Shown here in pieces: positions 27,488 to 36,568 of a DNA stretch of 42,910 bases. Every line of letters starts with the position of its first letter. Position 1 is the stretch's first letter. The notes below the pieces were generated by a model. That model worked only from the letters and a program-made list of their open reading frames with translations. It did no database searches and was not told where the DNA came from. This DNA is from Afipia sp. 64-13. GTDB taxonomy: Bacteria; Pseudomonadota; Alphaproteobacteria; Rhizobiales; Xanthobacteraceae. The stretch covers positions 186,553-229,462 of the forward strand of contig MKUJ01000003.1 in NCBI GenBank assembly GCA_001897755.1. The letters are read 5' to 3'. The translations under genes were made by a program, and so were the position numbers.

Positions 27488-28868
27488 CCGTCAATCCCTC
27501 GATCCGCACCGTGGGTGCGTTGATGCCGTATTTGAAAACAAGATCATTCGCAGGCGTCATCGATTTGAAGATATCGAGCAGATGACCGGCAATCGTCACC
27601 TCGCTCACCGCATAGGTGATCTCGCCGTTCTCGATCCAGAAGCCCGCCGCGCCGCGGCTGTAGTCGCCGGTAACGCCATTGACGCCGGAGCCGATCAGGT
27701 CGGTGACGTAGAAACCCTGCTTGATGTCCGAGATCAACTCGGCTGGCGTCGCCGTGCCGGGCTCCAGATGCAGATTGTAGGCACCGGGGGATGGCGCGGA
27801 GGACACGCCACGATGGGCATGACCGGTGGTGACAAGCCCGAGCTCGCGCGCGGTCGCGCAATCCAGCAGCCAGGATGTCAGCACGCCATCATCGATGATC
27901 GCGAGCTTCTTCACCGCGACGCCCTCGGCATCGAAGGTCTGCGAACGCAGCCCGCGCACCCGCAGCGGATCGTCGATAACGCGGATGCCTTTGCCGAACA
28001 ATTGCTGGCCAAGCTTGTCCTTGAGGAAACTGGTCTTGCGCGCAATCGATCCGCCGTTCACCGCACTGATCAGATGACCGACCAGCGAGTTGGCGATGCG
28101 CGGATCGAACACCACCGGCACCTTGCAGGTCTCGACCTTGCGCGGATTGATCCGCGCCACCGTGCGTTCGCCCGCACTGCGGCCCACGTCTTTCGGAGAC
28201 AGAAGGTCGGTGGCATGGATAGCGGAAGTGAAATCGTAATCGCGCTCCATGCCGGTGCCTTCGCCGGCAATCGCCATCATCGAGACGCCCTGGCTCGAAC
28301 GCAGATAGGAGCCATGAAATCCGGTGCTCGTGACCAGCACCATGCCGCCGATCCCGGCCGAAGCCGAAGCGCCGCCGGATTTGGTGACGCCCTGCACCGC
28401 AAGACCCGCCGCCTCGGCTTCCTGCGCGCGCCGCTCCAGATCGGCGGTCGACGGCATATCGGGATCGAGCAGATCGAGATCGGGAAAACTGCGGGCAAGC
28501 AGCGCCGGATCGGCGAGGCCGACAAAATTGTCGTCCGGCGCCACGCGCGCCATCGCCACCGCACGCTCGGCGAGCTTCGCGACATTGTCGCCGCCGATAT
28601 CGTTGGTGGAGACCACGGCCTGCCGCTTGCCGACCAGCACGCGCAGCCCGACATCGTCGCCCTCGGAGCGCTCGGATTCCTCGACCTGACCGTCGCGAAT
28701 TTCAACGCTCTGCGAAATGCCGCGCACCGCGACCGCGTCGGCCGCATCGGCTCCGGCGCGTCTGGCCGCATCGACAAGGCGTTCGGCCAATGCGCTCAAG
28801 GCGGACTGGTCGAACAGATCGGAGGCGGCGGATTTGGCGGCGGTCTGAACGCTGGACAAAGAGGTCAC
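27474..28868 (-). CDS. pmbA: TldE/PmbA family metallopeptidase-complex subunit
   Basis: A 464-residue member of the TldD/PmbA family. In E. coli PmbA (TldE) pairs with TldD to process peptides such as microcin B17 and CcdA; the PmbA subunit does not carry the catalytic metal site. Typical stretches are SEGDDVGLRVLVGKRQA near 66-82, FDPRIANSLVGHLISAVNG near 260-278 and the C-terminal GVNGVTGDYSRGAAGFWIENG. I chose GTG 28868 (VTSLSSVQTA) because homologues start near this point; ATGs at 28916 and 29051 would add unconserved residues. No tldD is in the window. It is the first gene of the envelope operon and overlaps the phosphatase gene. Confidence 0.92.
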   Translation of the reverse strand: MTSLSSVQTAAKSAASDLFDQSALSALAERLVDAARRAGADAADAVAVRGISQSVEIRDGQVEESERSEGDDVGLRVLVGKRQAVVSTNDIGGDNVAKLAERAVAMARVAPDDNFVGLADPALLARSFPDLDLLDPDMPSTADLERRAQEAEAAGLAVQGVTKSGGASASAGIGGMVLVTSTGFHGSYLRSSQGVSMMAIAGEGTGMERDYDFTSAIHATDLLSPKDVGRSAGERTVARINPRKVETCKVPVVFDPRIANSLVGHLISAVNGGSIARKTSFLKDKLGQQLFGKGIRVIDDPLRVRGLRSQTFDAEGVAVKKLAIIDDGVLTSWLLDCATARELGLVTTGHAHRGVSSAPSPGAYNLHLEPGTATPAELISDIKQGFYVTDLIGSGVNGVTGDYSRGAAGFWIENGEITYAVSEVTIAGHLLDIFKSMTPANDLVFKYGINAPTVRIEGLTVAGR

Positions 28869-29198
28869 GAATAAAATCCCGAGGCTTGAGCGCAATCCGG
28901 ACAGGCGGGGAAGCATGCGTCCGTAACATCCGCGCGAAGACACATGCCATCGATGACCCGGCACCCTGAGATGTGCTCGCTTGAGGCCAACTTCAAGCAT
29001 GTCCCGCGCCGGATCGGAAGATATTTCATCGTCCTGGCAAGGTCTCGTCAATCATGCCCGCCAACCACTCATCAAGCATGCGCCGTGAAGATGCCGCCGC
29101 AACGCGTGATTAACCAGCCTTGTTAAGCCGAACGGCAGACCGCTCTGGCAACCTCCTCGCATCGACCGGGAACATAATTCCGGCGGGGAGAAAAAGCC
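28869..29198. other. Divergent intergenic region, pmbA / DUF6101 gene
   Basis: About 330 bases with no gene I can support. It must hold the promoter of the large minus-strand envelope operon and that of the DUF6101 gene. Short frames on both strands here have no recognisable domain or ribosome-binding site. Two TTAA boxes (29110-29113 and 29123-29126) are nine bases apart, not the seven required for a CtrA site. Confidence 0.5.
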
Positions 29199-29729
29199 GT
29201 GAGGCGTCAATTCGGAGTCGGCGGGGCGCAACCCGCCGGGTCGAGCCGCGATCTGCGGCTCGACCCCCATTCTTTGCCGGTTCGCTACGAGGCACGCGAC
29301 ACGCGCGCCGATGGCGGCACACGGCAGATCGAGATCAATCGCGAACGCGTCGTCGTGCGGCGTGCCATTAGCGGCATCACCATGACCGTGCAGGTTCGCA
29401 TCCGCGAATTTCTCGGCATCGCCTGCCGCCAGACCGATGCCGGACAGGCTCTGGTTCTGACCCATCGCGATCCGTCATTGTCGGTGCCGCTGATCGTCAC
29501 GACGGACAGCGACGAGATCGAGCACGCCTGGATGACATGGAGCGACCTGTTCGCGCTGCCGCAGATCGATGAAGAAAGCGACATGGCGCACGAGCCGGCG
29601 CCGCGTCGTCGCCGTCATCATGTCATCAAGGCGCGGCGGCCGAAATTCCTGGTCCGCCGCAAGGCCGGACATGCGCGGGGCGCGGCAACCATCCATCGCA
29701 ACGAACGCGAGATCGTCGCGCGCCACTGA
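29199..29729 (+). CDS. DUF6101-like protein
   Basis: A 176-residue protein that I assign, from memory of the family, to DUF6101, a small group limited to Bradyrhizobium relatives. It starts at GTG 29199 with GGGGAG nine bases upstream. The first part is a beta-rich domain (LDPHSLPVRYEARD, then QIEINRERVVVRRAISGI) and the C-terminal 50 residues are very basic (PRRRRHHVIKARRPKFLVRR), which might bind nucleic acid or acidic surfaces. There is no signal peptide. The function is unknown. Confidence 0.75.
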   Translation: MRRQFGVGGAQPAGSSRDLRLDPHSLPVRYEARDTRADGGTRQIEINRERVVVRRAISGITMTVQVRIREFLGIACRQTDAGQALVLTHRDPSLSVPLIVTTDSDEIEHAWMTWSDLFALPQIDEESDMAHEPAPRRRRHHVIKARRPKFLVRRKAGHARGAATIHRNEREIVARH

Positions 29730-29746
29730 CGGCGCGCGATGCATCT

Positions 29747-30679
29747 TCAGATCGCGCGCGCAATCGCGTCGGCGAGCAATCCGGCGAATAGCAGCAGTCC
29801 GGCATCGCGATTGGACTTGAACAGCCGCAGACAAAGTGGCGAATCGTCAATCTTGATGTGCGCCACCTGCCAAGCCAGATGCGCGGCAAAGGCGGCCAGG
29901 CCGAGCCAGCCGAACCAGCCAGTGCCCGCCAGCCACAACGACAGCCCGATCAGCGCCACCGCCAGCGCATAAAACAGCGCCAGCATCACCTGCGTCCGCG
30001 CGCCGAATAGCAGCGCGGTCGACTTGACGCCGATCAGCGCGTCGTCGTCGGCGTCCTGATGCGCATAGAGCGTGTCGTAACCGATCACCCAGGCGATCGA
30101 GCCGGCGTAAAGCGCAAGCGCCGTGGCGTCGATCCGGCCGAGCAGCACGGCAAAGCCCATCAGCGCGCCCCATGAGAAGGCCAGACCGAGCACGAATTGC
30201 GGCCAGTAGGTGATGCGCTTCATGAACGGATAGATCGCAACCACCAGCAGCGAGGCGATGCCGGCGATCACCGCGAAGCGATCGAACTGCAGCAGAACCA
30301 CAAGCCCGATCAGCGCCTGCACGACCAGAAAGACGGCAGCCTGCCGGACGCTGACTTGCCCTGCCGGAATCGGCCGCGAGCGGGTCCGCTCCACCCGGGC
30401 GTCGAGATCGTGGTCGGTGATGTCGTTCCAGGTGCAGCCCGCGCCGCGCATCACGAACGCGCCGATGGCGAACAGCGCAATCAGCCACGGCAGGTCGCGC
30501 AGTCGCCCGGCCATCGCGGCCGCCAGCGCCGCCGACCACAGGCAGGGCAGCAGCAAAAGCCAGGAGCCGATCGGCCGGTCCATCCGCGACAGCCGCAGAT
30601 AGGGCCGCGCCCACAGCGGCGCGCGGGTATCGACCCAATTGGCGGTGGAATCGGCGACAGGTGCGGAGACGTCAATCAT
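29747..30679 (-). CDS. ubiA: 4-hydroxybenzoate polyprenyltransferase UbiA
   Basis: Integral membrane prenyltransferase of ubiquinone synthesis that attaches the isoprenoid chain to 4-hydroxybenzoate. The 310-residue protein has about nine membrane helices and the two aspartate motifs NDITDHDLDARVERT (about 95-109) and DTLYAHQDADDD (about 209-220) that bind Mg-prenyl diphosphate. I chose ATG 30679 (MIDVSAPVAD) by comparison with related UbiA starts; a GTG nine codons upstream (30706) is possible. It is convergent with the DUF6101 gene (17 bases apart). Confidence 0.95.
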   Translation of the reverse strand: MIDVSAPVADSTANWVDTRAPLWARPYLRLSRMDRPIGSWLLLLPCLWSAALAAAMAGRLRDLPWLIALFAIGAFVMRGAGCTWNDITDHDLDARVERTRSRPIPAGQVSVRQAAVFLVVQALIGLVVLLQFDRFAVIAGIASLLVVAIYPFMKRITYWPQFVLGLAFSWGALMGFAVLLGRIDATALALYAGSIAWVIGYDTLYAHQDADDDALIGVKSTALLFGARTQVMLALFYALAVALIGLSLWLAGTGWFGWLGLAAFAAHLAWQVAHIKIDDSPLCLRLFKSNRDAGLLLFAGLLADAIARAI

Positions 30680-30762
30680 CGGCGTGCGAAGATGGTGAGA
30701 CGACACACCATAGCACGCCCGCGCATGCGCGAGCGAGAATTGGCCCGGACCCGCAACTCAAA

Positions 30763-31440
30763 TTACCGCGCGAGTACGTTGCCGTTGATGGTATCGAACG
30801 TGCTGCCGCCACCGCGCCTGGTCGGCGCCGCCTCCGGCAACGCGGTCGAGGCGCCTAGCGCCTCGCTCAGGCTGGGGCCCGCCGGTCCGCGCTGCTGCTG
30901 GGCCGCGACATTGCAGACCTTTGCCTGCATCTGCGCGGTGTTCTTGTGGCCGCCCGCCATCTGCTCCACCGCCTGCTCGGGAATGCCGCAGCGCTTGGCG
31001 TTGGTCCGCACGTATTTGATCATTTTCAATTCGGCCTGCGCGAAGGCCCCGATCGCCTTGCAGGCTTCGCTCGCGGGCGCCTTGCGCTTCCCGAGCCCCT
31101 TGATCACCTCGGCGCGCCTTTCGGCCTCCTTACGCAGCGGCAAAAATTCGTTCATGCAATTCTGCGCGCCGGGCGGCGGACCGCCCTGCGGCGCGGGTGA
31201 GAAGCCACCGCTCATCGGCGCCACGCCCTGCGAGGGAAACGCCATCGGAGCCTGCGCCGGCGCGCCGCTCGCGCCCACCGGCGGAAATGGCGAGGCCTGC
31301 GGCGGTGGCGCGGCCTGGCCCGGCAGCGGCGCGGGAAATGCGACCTGTGCGCTGGCCGGCGCGGCGGCAAACAGGACAATCGCGCCACAGGCAGCGAAGA
31401 GACCGTTCAGACATGGCGAAACCAATCGGGTGGCGATCAC
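30763..31440 (-). CDS. Secreted protein with four conserved-looking cysteines
   Basis: I do not recognise the family. A 225-residue product starts at GTG 31440, with a strong GGGGGAG site six bases upstream. The signal peptide is VIATRLVSPCLNGLFAACGA and onwards, with cleavage after APASA. A Pro/Ala/Gly-rich linker (about 35-95) precedes a helical domain of about 90 residues with four cysteines (NCMNEF, EACKAI, KRCGIP, KVCNVA), spaced so that two disulfides could form in the periplasm. The C-terminal tail is again disordered. It lies upstream of ubiA on the same strand and divergent from rsmE. No function can be inferred. Confidence 0.75.
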   Translation of the reverse strand: MIATRLVSPCLNGLFAACGAIVLFAAAPASAQVAFPAPLPGQAAPPPQASPFPPVGASGAPAQAPMAFPSQGVAPMSGGFSPAPQGGPPPGAQNCMNEFLPLRKEAERRAEVIKGLGKRKAPASEACKAIGAFAQAELKMIKYVRTNAKRCGIPEQAVEQMAGGHKNTAQMQAKVCNVAAQQQRGPAGPSLSEALGASTALPEAAPTRRGGGSTFDTINGNVLAR

Positions 31441-31624
31441 AATTCTCCCCCGGCGAGACCACGCCGGGCCACTTTTACGGGCCCCACCCCGCCTTAACAA
31501 CCCGCCGAATGGGGCGACAGCGCGGCGGTTGGACGCGCGAGTACGATATCGACCACGGCGAGGGTTCCAAAACCTCTTCGCACCCGCCGCATGGCATGAT
31601 CTAACGCAGCCAAGGAAATACCCC

Positions 31625-32371
31625 ATGCCCACGCACGATTTCCGCAGCCCCCGCCTGTTTGTCGACGCGCCGCTCGCTGACGGCGCAACCCTCGCGCTCG
31701 ACCGCGCCCAGGCCAATTATCTCGGCAACGTGCTGCGGCTCGGCGCGGGTGATCCCGTGCTGGTGTTCAACGGCCGGGACGGCGAATGGCGCGCCGACAT
31801 TTCCGGGCGCAAACGGCCCGATCAACTGATTCTCACCGCCCAAAGCCGGCCGCAGGACCGTCTGCCCGATTTGCATCTGGTGTTCGCCCCGCTCAAGCAT
31901 GCGCGGCTCGATTACATGGCGCAGAAGGCGGTGGAGATGGGCGCGAGCGCCCTGCAGCCGGTGATCACACGGTTTACTCAGATCAGCCGCCTCAACGCCG
32001 AGCGGATGCGCGCCAACGTCATCGAGGCCGCCGAGCAATGCGGCATTCTCAGCCTTGCGGCGGTGGAAGATCCGGTGCCGCTGGAGCGCTATCTCGCCGC
32101 CCGCGACCCGCAGCGCCTGCTGGTGTTCTGCGACGAGGCCGCCGAGGTGGCCGATCCGGCGGCCGCCCTGGCCGACGCCTCGCTATCCTCCGGCATCGAC
32201 GTGCTGATCGGCCCCGAAGGCGGCTTTGCCGAGGAGGAGCGCGCCGCCCTGCTCAGGCAGCCCCGGACCGTCCGGCTCGCGCTCGGCCCCCGCATCCTGC
32301 GTGCCGATACCGCCGCCGTGGCGGCGCTGGCGGTGGTCCAGACCGTGCTGGGCGATTGGGGCAAACCCTGA
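31625..32371 (+). CDS. rsmE: 16S rRNA (uracil-1498-N3)-methyltransferase RsmE
   Basis: A 248-residue SPOUT-class methyltransferase that modifies U1498 of 16S rRNA. The N-terminal PUA-like domain is FRSPRLFVDAPL to GEWRADI; the knotted C-terminal SAM-binding domain has LIGPEGGFAEEE near 196-207 and LGPRILRADTAAV near 221-233, where most relatives have ETA in place of DTA. The start ATG 31625 has AAGGAA upstream at good spacing; longer in-frame readings pass through the divergent gene and are not real. hisZ follows after 117 bases. Confidence 0.95.
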   Translation: MPTHDFRSPRLFVDAPLADGATLALDRAQANYLGNVLRLGAGDPVLVFNGRDGEWRADISGRKRPDQLILTAQSRPQDRLPDLHLVFAPLKHARLDYMAQKAVEMGASALQPVITRFTQISRLNAERMRANVIEAAEQCGILSLAAVEDPVPLERYLAARDPQRLLVFCDEAAEVADPAAALADASLSSGIDVLIGPEGGFAEEERAALLRQPRTVRLALGPRILRADTAAVAALAVVQTVLGDWGKP

Positions 32372-32488
32372 TATGCCCGCATAGGTTGCAATCCGAAATC
32401 TTGTTAAGCGACTTTCGGCTTCCCCGTCGAACGGAACCGATAAGCGTGCTACAGGGCTGCAGCCTTTTGATCTTTCACGGACTTTGAG

Positions 32489-33628
32489 ATGAACACGACC
32501 GCCGCCCCGATCGCGACCGGCGCCGCCGCCCCGGCGGAGGCGCTGCTGTTGTCCTTTGCGCGGACCGGTTATGCGCATGCGAAGCCGCCGATCCTGCAGC
32601 CGGCGGAGCCGTTTCTCGATCTGTCCGGCGAGGACATCCGCAAGAGCCTGTATCTGACCAGCGATTCCGGCGGCGAGGAGCTGTGTCTGCGTCCGGACCT
32701 CACCATTCCGGTGGCGCGAGCCTATCTGGCTTCGCCGCAAGCCGGGCAGCCGGCCGGCTTCTGCTATCTCGGGCCGGTGTTCCGCTATCGCGGCGGCAAG
32801 CCCAGCGAGTTCAATCAGGCCGGCGTCGAATCCTTCGGCCGCAGCGACCGCGCCGCCGCCGATGCGGAAATGCTGTCGCTCGGGCTTGAAGCCGCGGCCG
32901 CGTTCGGCGTCACCGATGTCGAGATCCGCACCGGCGATGCGGCGCTGTTCGTGGCGCTGCTCGATGCGCTCGAACTTGCACCAGTGCTGAAACGGCGGCT
33001 GATCAAGGATTTCAACCGCAAGACCGGCCTTGCGCAGGACATCGCGCAGCTTGCGCTCGCGCCGAGCAACGGCGCCAACGAATATGAGGGCGTGCTCGCC
33101 GCGCTCGCCGGCTCCGACCGCAAGGCGGCGCTAGCGCTGGTCACCGACCTGATGTCGATCGCCGGCACCACCAATGTCGGCGGCCGCACCGTGGCGGAAA
33201 TCGCCGACCGCTTCCTCGAGCAATCCACTCTCAAGAGCGGCGCGCTGCCCCGCGAAAAGCTGACATTAATTCAACATTACCTCAACATTACAGGCAATGT
33301 TGACGAGGCGCTGGCACAGCTTCGCGCGCTGGCGACGCAGGCCGGTCTCGACCTCGACGCCGCAATCGACCAGCTCGAGAGCCGTACCGGCTTCATGGCG
33401 GCGCGCGGCATCGACATGACCGCGGTCCGCTTCTCGACCTCGTTCGGACGCGGCCTCGACTACTACACCGGCTTCGAATTCGAATTGCAGCGCCGCGGCT
33501 CCGGCGAGGCGCTGGTCGGCGGCGGCCGTTATGATGGTCTGCTGACCCGGCTCGGCGCGCCGGCGCCGATCCCCGCGGTCGGTTTCTCGATCTGGATCGA
33601 AGCGCTCACCCAAGGGAGCGCCACATGA
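32489..33628 (+). CDS. hisZ: ATP phosphoribosyltransferase regulatory subunit HisZ
   Basis: A 379-residue paralogue of histidyl-tRNA synthetase that has lost aminoacylation. It serves as activator and histidine sensor of HisG in the first step of histidine synthesis. Class II synthetase-like elements are [17 protein letters not shown] (about 65-81) and [19 protein letters not shown] (about 94-112), and the C-terminal signature is [15 protein letters not shown]. The anticodon-binding domain of true HisRS is missing, as usual for HisZ. It overlaps hisG by four bases (ATGA). Confidence 0.94.
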   Translation: MNTTAAPIATGAAAPAEALLLSFARTGYAHAKPPILQPAEPFLDLSGEDIRKSLYLTSDSGGEELCLRPDLTIPVARAYLASPQAGQPAGFCYLGPVFRYRGGKPSEFNQAGVESFGRSDRAAADAEMLSLGLEAAAAFGVTDVEIRTGDAALFVALLDALELAPVLKRRLIKDFNRKTGLAQDIAQLALAPSNGANEYEGVLAALAGSDRKAALALVTDLMSIAGTTNVGGRTVAEIADRFLEQSTLKSGALPREKLTLIQHYLNITGNVDEALAQLRALATQAGLDLDAAIDQLESRTGFMAARGIDMTAVRFSTSFGRGLDYYTGFEFELQRRGSGEALVGGGRYDGLLTRLGAPAPIPAVGFSIWIEALTQGSAT

Positions 33629-34602
33629 GCACGCCGCTCGTTCTGGCCGTTCCCTCGAAAGGCCGGCTGCAGGAAAACGCCGACGCCTTCTTCGCCCGCG
33701 CCGGGCTGACGCTCGCCAAGGCCGGCGGGGTTCGCGATTATCGCGGCACCATCGCCGGGCTCGACAATGTCGAGATCGCTTACCTGTCGGCGAGCGAGAT
33801 CGCGGCGCAGCTCGCGCGCGGCAGCGTGCATCTGGGCATCACCGGCGAGGACCTGATCCGCGAAAACATCGCCGATGCGGATCAGCGCGTGATGCTGGTG
33901 CAGAATCTCGGCTTCGGCTCCGCCAATGTCGTGGTCGCGGTGCCGCAGGCGTGGATCGACGTCCGCACCATGGCCGACCTCGACGATGTCGCCACCGCGT
34001 TCCGCGCCAAGCACAATCACCGCATGCGGGTCGCCACCAAATACATCAACCTGACGCGCAACTTCTTCGCCGCGCAGGGCGTCACCGACTATCGCATCGT
34101 CGAAAGCGCGGGCGCGACCGAAGGCGCGCCGGCCAGCGGCAGTGCCGAACTGATCGTCGACATCACCACCACCGGCGCAACGCTCGCCGCCAACGGGCTC
34201 AAGGTGCTGGACGACGGCGTGATGCTGCGCAGCCACGCCAATCTCGTCGCCTCCAAACAGGCCGACTGGTCGGATGGCGCGCGCGAGACCACGCGGATCA
34301 TCCTCGACCACATCGCCGCGCGCGCCCGCGCCGAGAAATACAAGGAAGTGCGCACACGTTTTACCGGCTGCAACGACGCGCTGCTGGCCGAGGCGCGCGA
34401 GCGCTTCGGCGTGGTGTCGCCGTTCGGCGGACCGACCTCCTCCGGCATGGTGACGCTGCACTGCCCGCCCGCCACCGTCTACGGCCTCAGCGATTTCCTG
34501 CGCCGCCATGGCGCGGACACCGTGTCGGTCGCCTCGCTGGACTATGTGATGGACCGGGACAATCCGCTGTTCGCCAAGCTCGAGGCATTTCTGCGGCGAT
34601 GA
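33625..34602 (+). CDS. hisG: ATP phosphoribosyltransferase HisG
   Basis: Catalyses condensation of ATP with PRPP, the first committed step of histidine synthesis. The catalytic two-domain core has [12 protein letters not shown] near 9-20, LGITGEDL near 72-79 and the family signature [20 protein letters not shown] near 174-193. At 325 residues it is about 100 longer than a classical short-form HisG. The extra C-terminus ([19 protein letters not shown], then [19 protein letters not shown]) looks like the ACT-type regulatory domain of long-form HisG, although a hisZ gene sits directly upstream. AAGGGAGCG precedes the start and translation is coupled to hisZ. Confidence 0.95.
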   Translation: MSTPLVLAVPSKGRLQENADAFFARAGLTLAKAGGVRDYRGTIAGLDNVEIAYLSASEIAAQLARGSVHLGITGEDLIRENIADADQRVMLVQNLGFGSANVVVAVPQAWIDVRTMADLDDVATAFRAKHNHRMRVATKYINLTRNFFAAQGVTDYRIVESAGATEGAPASGSAELIVDITTTGATLAANGLKVLDDGVMLRSHANLVASKQADWSDGARETTRIILDHIAARARAEKYKEVRTRFTGCNDALLAEARERFGVVSPFGGPTSSGMVTLHCPPATVYGLSDFLRRHGADTVSVASLDYVMDRDNPLFAKLEAFLRR

Positions 34603-34673
34603 CGCCGGCCGGTTCTGGCGACCGGGCCGGCAATCGCCATATGATCAACAGGACCTTTGTGAAGGCTTGATCG

Positions 34674-35726
34674 ATGATGCCCGGTTCCGACGTATCGCCT
34701 ATCACCGATGATGCGCGCGCCGCCGCCGCGCAGGGCCTGTCCATCGTCGTGCCGCTCTACAACGAAGCACCGGGCCTCGCGCAATTGCACGAGCGCCTGA
34801 TCGCGCTCGCCGCCAAATTGAAACAGCGCTACAGCCTCGCCTGCGAAACCGTCTATGTCGACGACGGCAGCCAGGACCGCACCCTCGCCATTGCGCGCGA
34901 ACTGCCGGCGACCGCACTCGACGTGCAGGTGGTGTCGCTGTCGCGCAATTTCGGCAAGGAAGCCGCTCTGATGGCGGGGCTCGATCATGCCCGGCTCGGC
35001 GCGGTGATGTTCATGGACGGCGACGGCCAGCACTCGCCCGACCTTGCCGAACAACTGGTCAGCCACTGGCTCGATGATCGCTATGACGTCGTCTACACGG
35101 CGAAAGCGCATCGCGAAAACGAGTCGCTGCTGCGCCGGATTTCGGTGCACGGCTTCTACGCGCTGATCAATTGGGGCGCGCGTCAGAAGATTCCCGAGGA
35201 CGCCGGCGATTTCCGCCTGCTGTCGCCGCGCGCCGCGGCGGCGCTGCGCCGCCTGCCCGAGCGCAACCGCTTCTTCAAGGGGCTGGCAAGCTGGATCGGC
35301 TTTCGCCAGAAGCGGGTCGATTACGAACCCGAGCCGCGTGCCCATGGCGTCACCACTTTCAGCGCGGCGCGGCTGCTCGGCCTATCGATCGAGGGCCTGA
35401 CCTCGTTCTCGGTGGCGCCGCTGCGCTTCGCCAGCCTGCTCGGGGTGGTGCTCGCCGGCGTCGCCTTCCTGTTCGGTCTGTCGATCCTGTGGGAGACCAT
35501 CGTGTCCGGCAAATCAGTGCCGGGCTATCCCTCGCTGGTGGTCGGCCTGATGACGCTGGGCGGCGTGCAACTCATCATGATCGGCGTGCTCGGCGAATAT
35601 ATCGGCAAGATCCTGTCGGAGCTGAAAGCGCGGCCGGTGTATTTCGTCGCCGAGCAAACCATGAAGACGGCGGGAGACGGCGCCGAGAACAGCACCGCCG
35701 ACGCCGCGCGGACCGCCGCTGAATGA
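34674..35726 (+). CDS. GT2 family glycosyltransferase, polyprenyl-phosphate sugar type
   Basis: A 350-residue membrane glycosyltransferase of the DPM1/GtrB/ArnC-like group. The catalytic domain begins LSIVVPLYNEAPGLAQL (about 22-38), followed by VYVDDGSQDRT near 61-71 and MDGDGQHSPDLAE near 114-126 with the DxD metal site. Two C-terminal membrane helices are LRFASLLGVVLAGVAFLFGL and LVVGLMTLGGVQLIMIGVLG. Such enzymes load a sugar from a nucleotide donor onto undecaprenyl phosphate at the cytoplasmic face. It overlaps the downstream deacetylase gene by four bases (ATGA), which suggests that the sugar is N-acetylated and then deacetylated. Confidence 0.9.
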   Translation: MMPGSDVSPITDDARAAAAQGLSIVVPLYNEAPGLAQLHERLIALAAKLKQRYSLACETVYVDDGSQDRTLAIARELPATALDVQVVSLSRNFGKEAALMAGLDHARLGAVMFMDGDGQHSPDLAEQLVSHWLDDRYDVVYTAKAHRENESLLRRISVHGFYALINWGARQKIPEDAGDFRLLSPRAAAALRRLPERNRFFKGLASWIGFRQKRVDYEPEPRAHGVTTFSAARLLGLSIEGLTSFSVAPLRFASLLGVVLAGVAFLFGLSILWETIVSGKSVPGYPSLVVGLMTLGGVQLIMIGVLGEYIGKILSELKARPVYFVAEQTMKTAGDGAENSTADAARTAAE

Positions 35727-36568
35727 CGGCGACACGACGCATCACGCTATGCGCCGATGATTACGGCATCAGCCCCGGCGTCAACCGCGCCATCGCCGAC
35801 CTGATCGCGCGCGGACGCCTCAACGCCACCTCGGTGATGACGGTGGGCGCGGCGCTCGAGCGCGGCGACGTCGCCGCGCTGAACGAAGCGGCCGCGCAGA
35901 ACCCGAATTGCGCCATCGGCCTGCATCTCACGCTGACCGCGCCGTTCCGCCCGCTGACGATGTATTTCCGCCCGCTCGACGGCGGCACCTTCCTGCCGCT
36001 CGGCGTCATGTTGCGGCTGGCGACGCTGCGCCGGCTCGATCCCGAGATCATGCGCGCGGAGATCGCGGCGCAGCTTGCGGCGTTCACCGAATTGTTCGGG
36101 CGCGCGCCCGACTATGTCGACGGCCACCAGCATGTGCATCTGTTTCCGCAGGTGCGCGACGCCTTTCTCGCCGCGGTGAAGGACGCCGCGCCGAATGCAT
36201 GGGTGCGCCAGTGCGGTCGTCCGGCGCGGAAGCCGCGCCGCGGCGGCGCCAAGGCGCTGCTGCTCGATATTCTCAGCGTGGAATTCCGCCGCCGCGCCGC
36301 CCGCGCCGCGCTCGCCACCAACACCGGCTTCGCCGGCGCTTATGATTTCAGCAAGGCTAGCGATTTCGCCGCGCTGATGACGGGCTTTCTCGCCGGCATA
36401 CCCGATGGCGGCCTCGTGATGTGCCATCCCGGTTTCGTCGACGAGATGCTGATCGCGCTCGATCCCTTCACCCATCAGCGCGAGCGCGAATACCACTATC
36501 TCGCCAGCGACGACTTCACCCGCCTGCTCGCTGCGCAAGGCGTGAGGCTGTCTAGTTCCTCATGGTGA
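35723..36568 (+). CDS. ChbG/HpnK/NaxD-family carbohydrate deacetylase
   Basis: A 281-residue YdjC-like metal-dependent deacetylase. The metal site residues are D12 and D13 (CADDYGISPGVN), H68 (GLHLTLT), and the cluster H135, H137, H139 (VDGHQHVHLFPQV); H235 lies in MCHPGF. The family removes acetyl groups from chitobiose (ChbG), hopanoid-linked glucosamine (HpnK) or undecaprenyl-phosphate GalNAc in lipid A modification (Francisella NaxD). Coupling to a polyprenyl-phosphate glycosyltransferase favours a NaxD-like role. The last few codons (SSSSW, then stop) come from the intergenic repeat that begins near 36556, so the natural C-terminus may have been slightly changed. Confidence 0.9.
   Translation: MTATRRITLCADDYGISPGVNRAIADLIARGRLNATSVMTVGAALERGDVAALNEAAAQNPNCAIGLHLTLTAPFRPLTMYFRPLDGGTFLPLGVMLRLATLRRLDPEIMRAEIAAQLAAFTELFGRAPDYVDGHQHVHLFPQVRDAFLAAVKDAAPNAWVRQCGRPARKPRRGGAKALLLDILSVEFRRRAARAALATNTGFAGAYDFSKASDFAALMTGFLAGIPDGGLVMCHPGFVDEMLIALDPFTHQREREYHYLASDDFTRLLAAQGVRLSSSSW

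Noticed and set aside
29110..29126. Possible CtrA site (two TTAA boxes)
   Set aside because: The boxes are nine bases apart, whereas CtrA needs seven. A similar pair at 1609-1624 has eight and was rejected on the same ground.
34674..36568. Hopanoid HpnI/HpnK pair
   Set aside because: The glycosyltransferase has the two C-terminal helices and the catalytic motifs of the polyprenyl-phosphate GtrB/DPM1 group, not HpnI; no hpn genes adjoin. The HpnK option for the deacetylase alone stays open.
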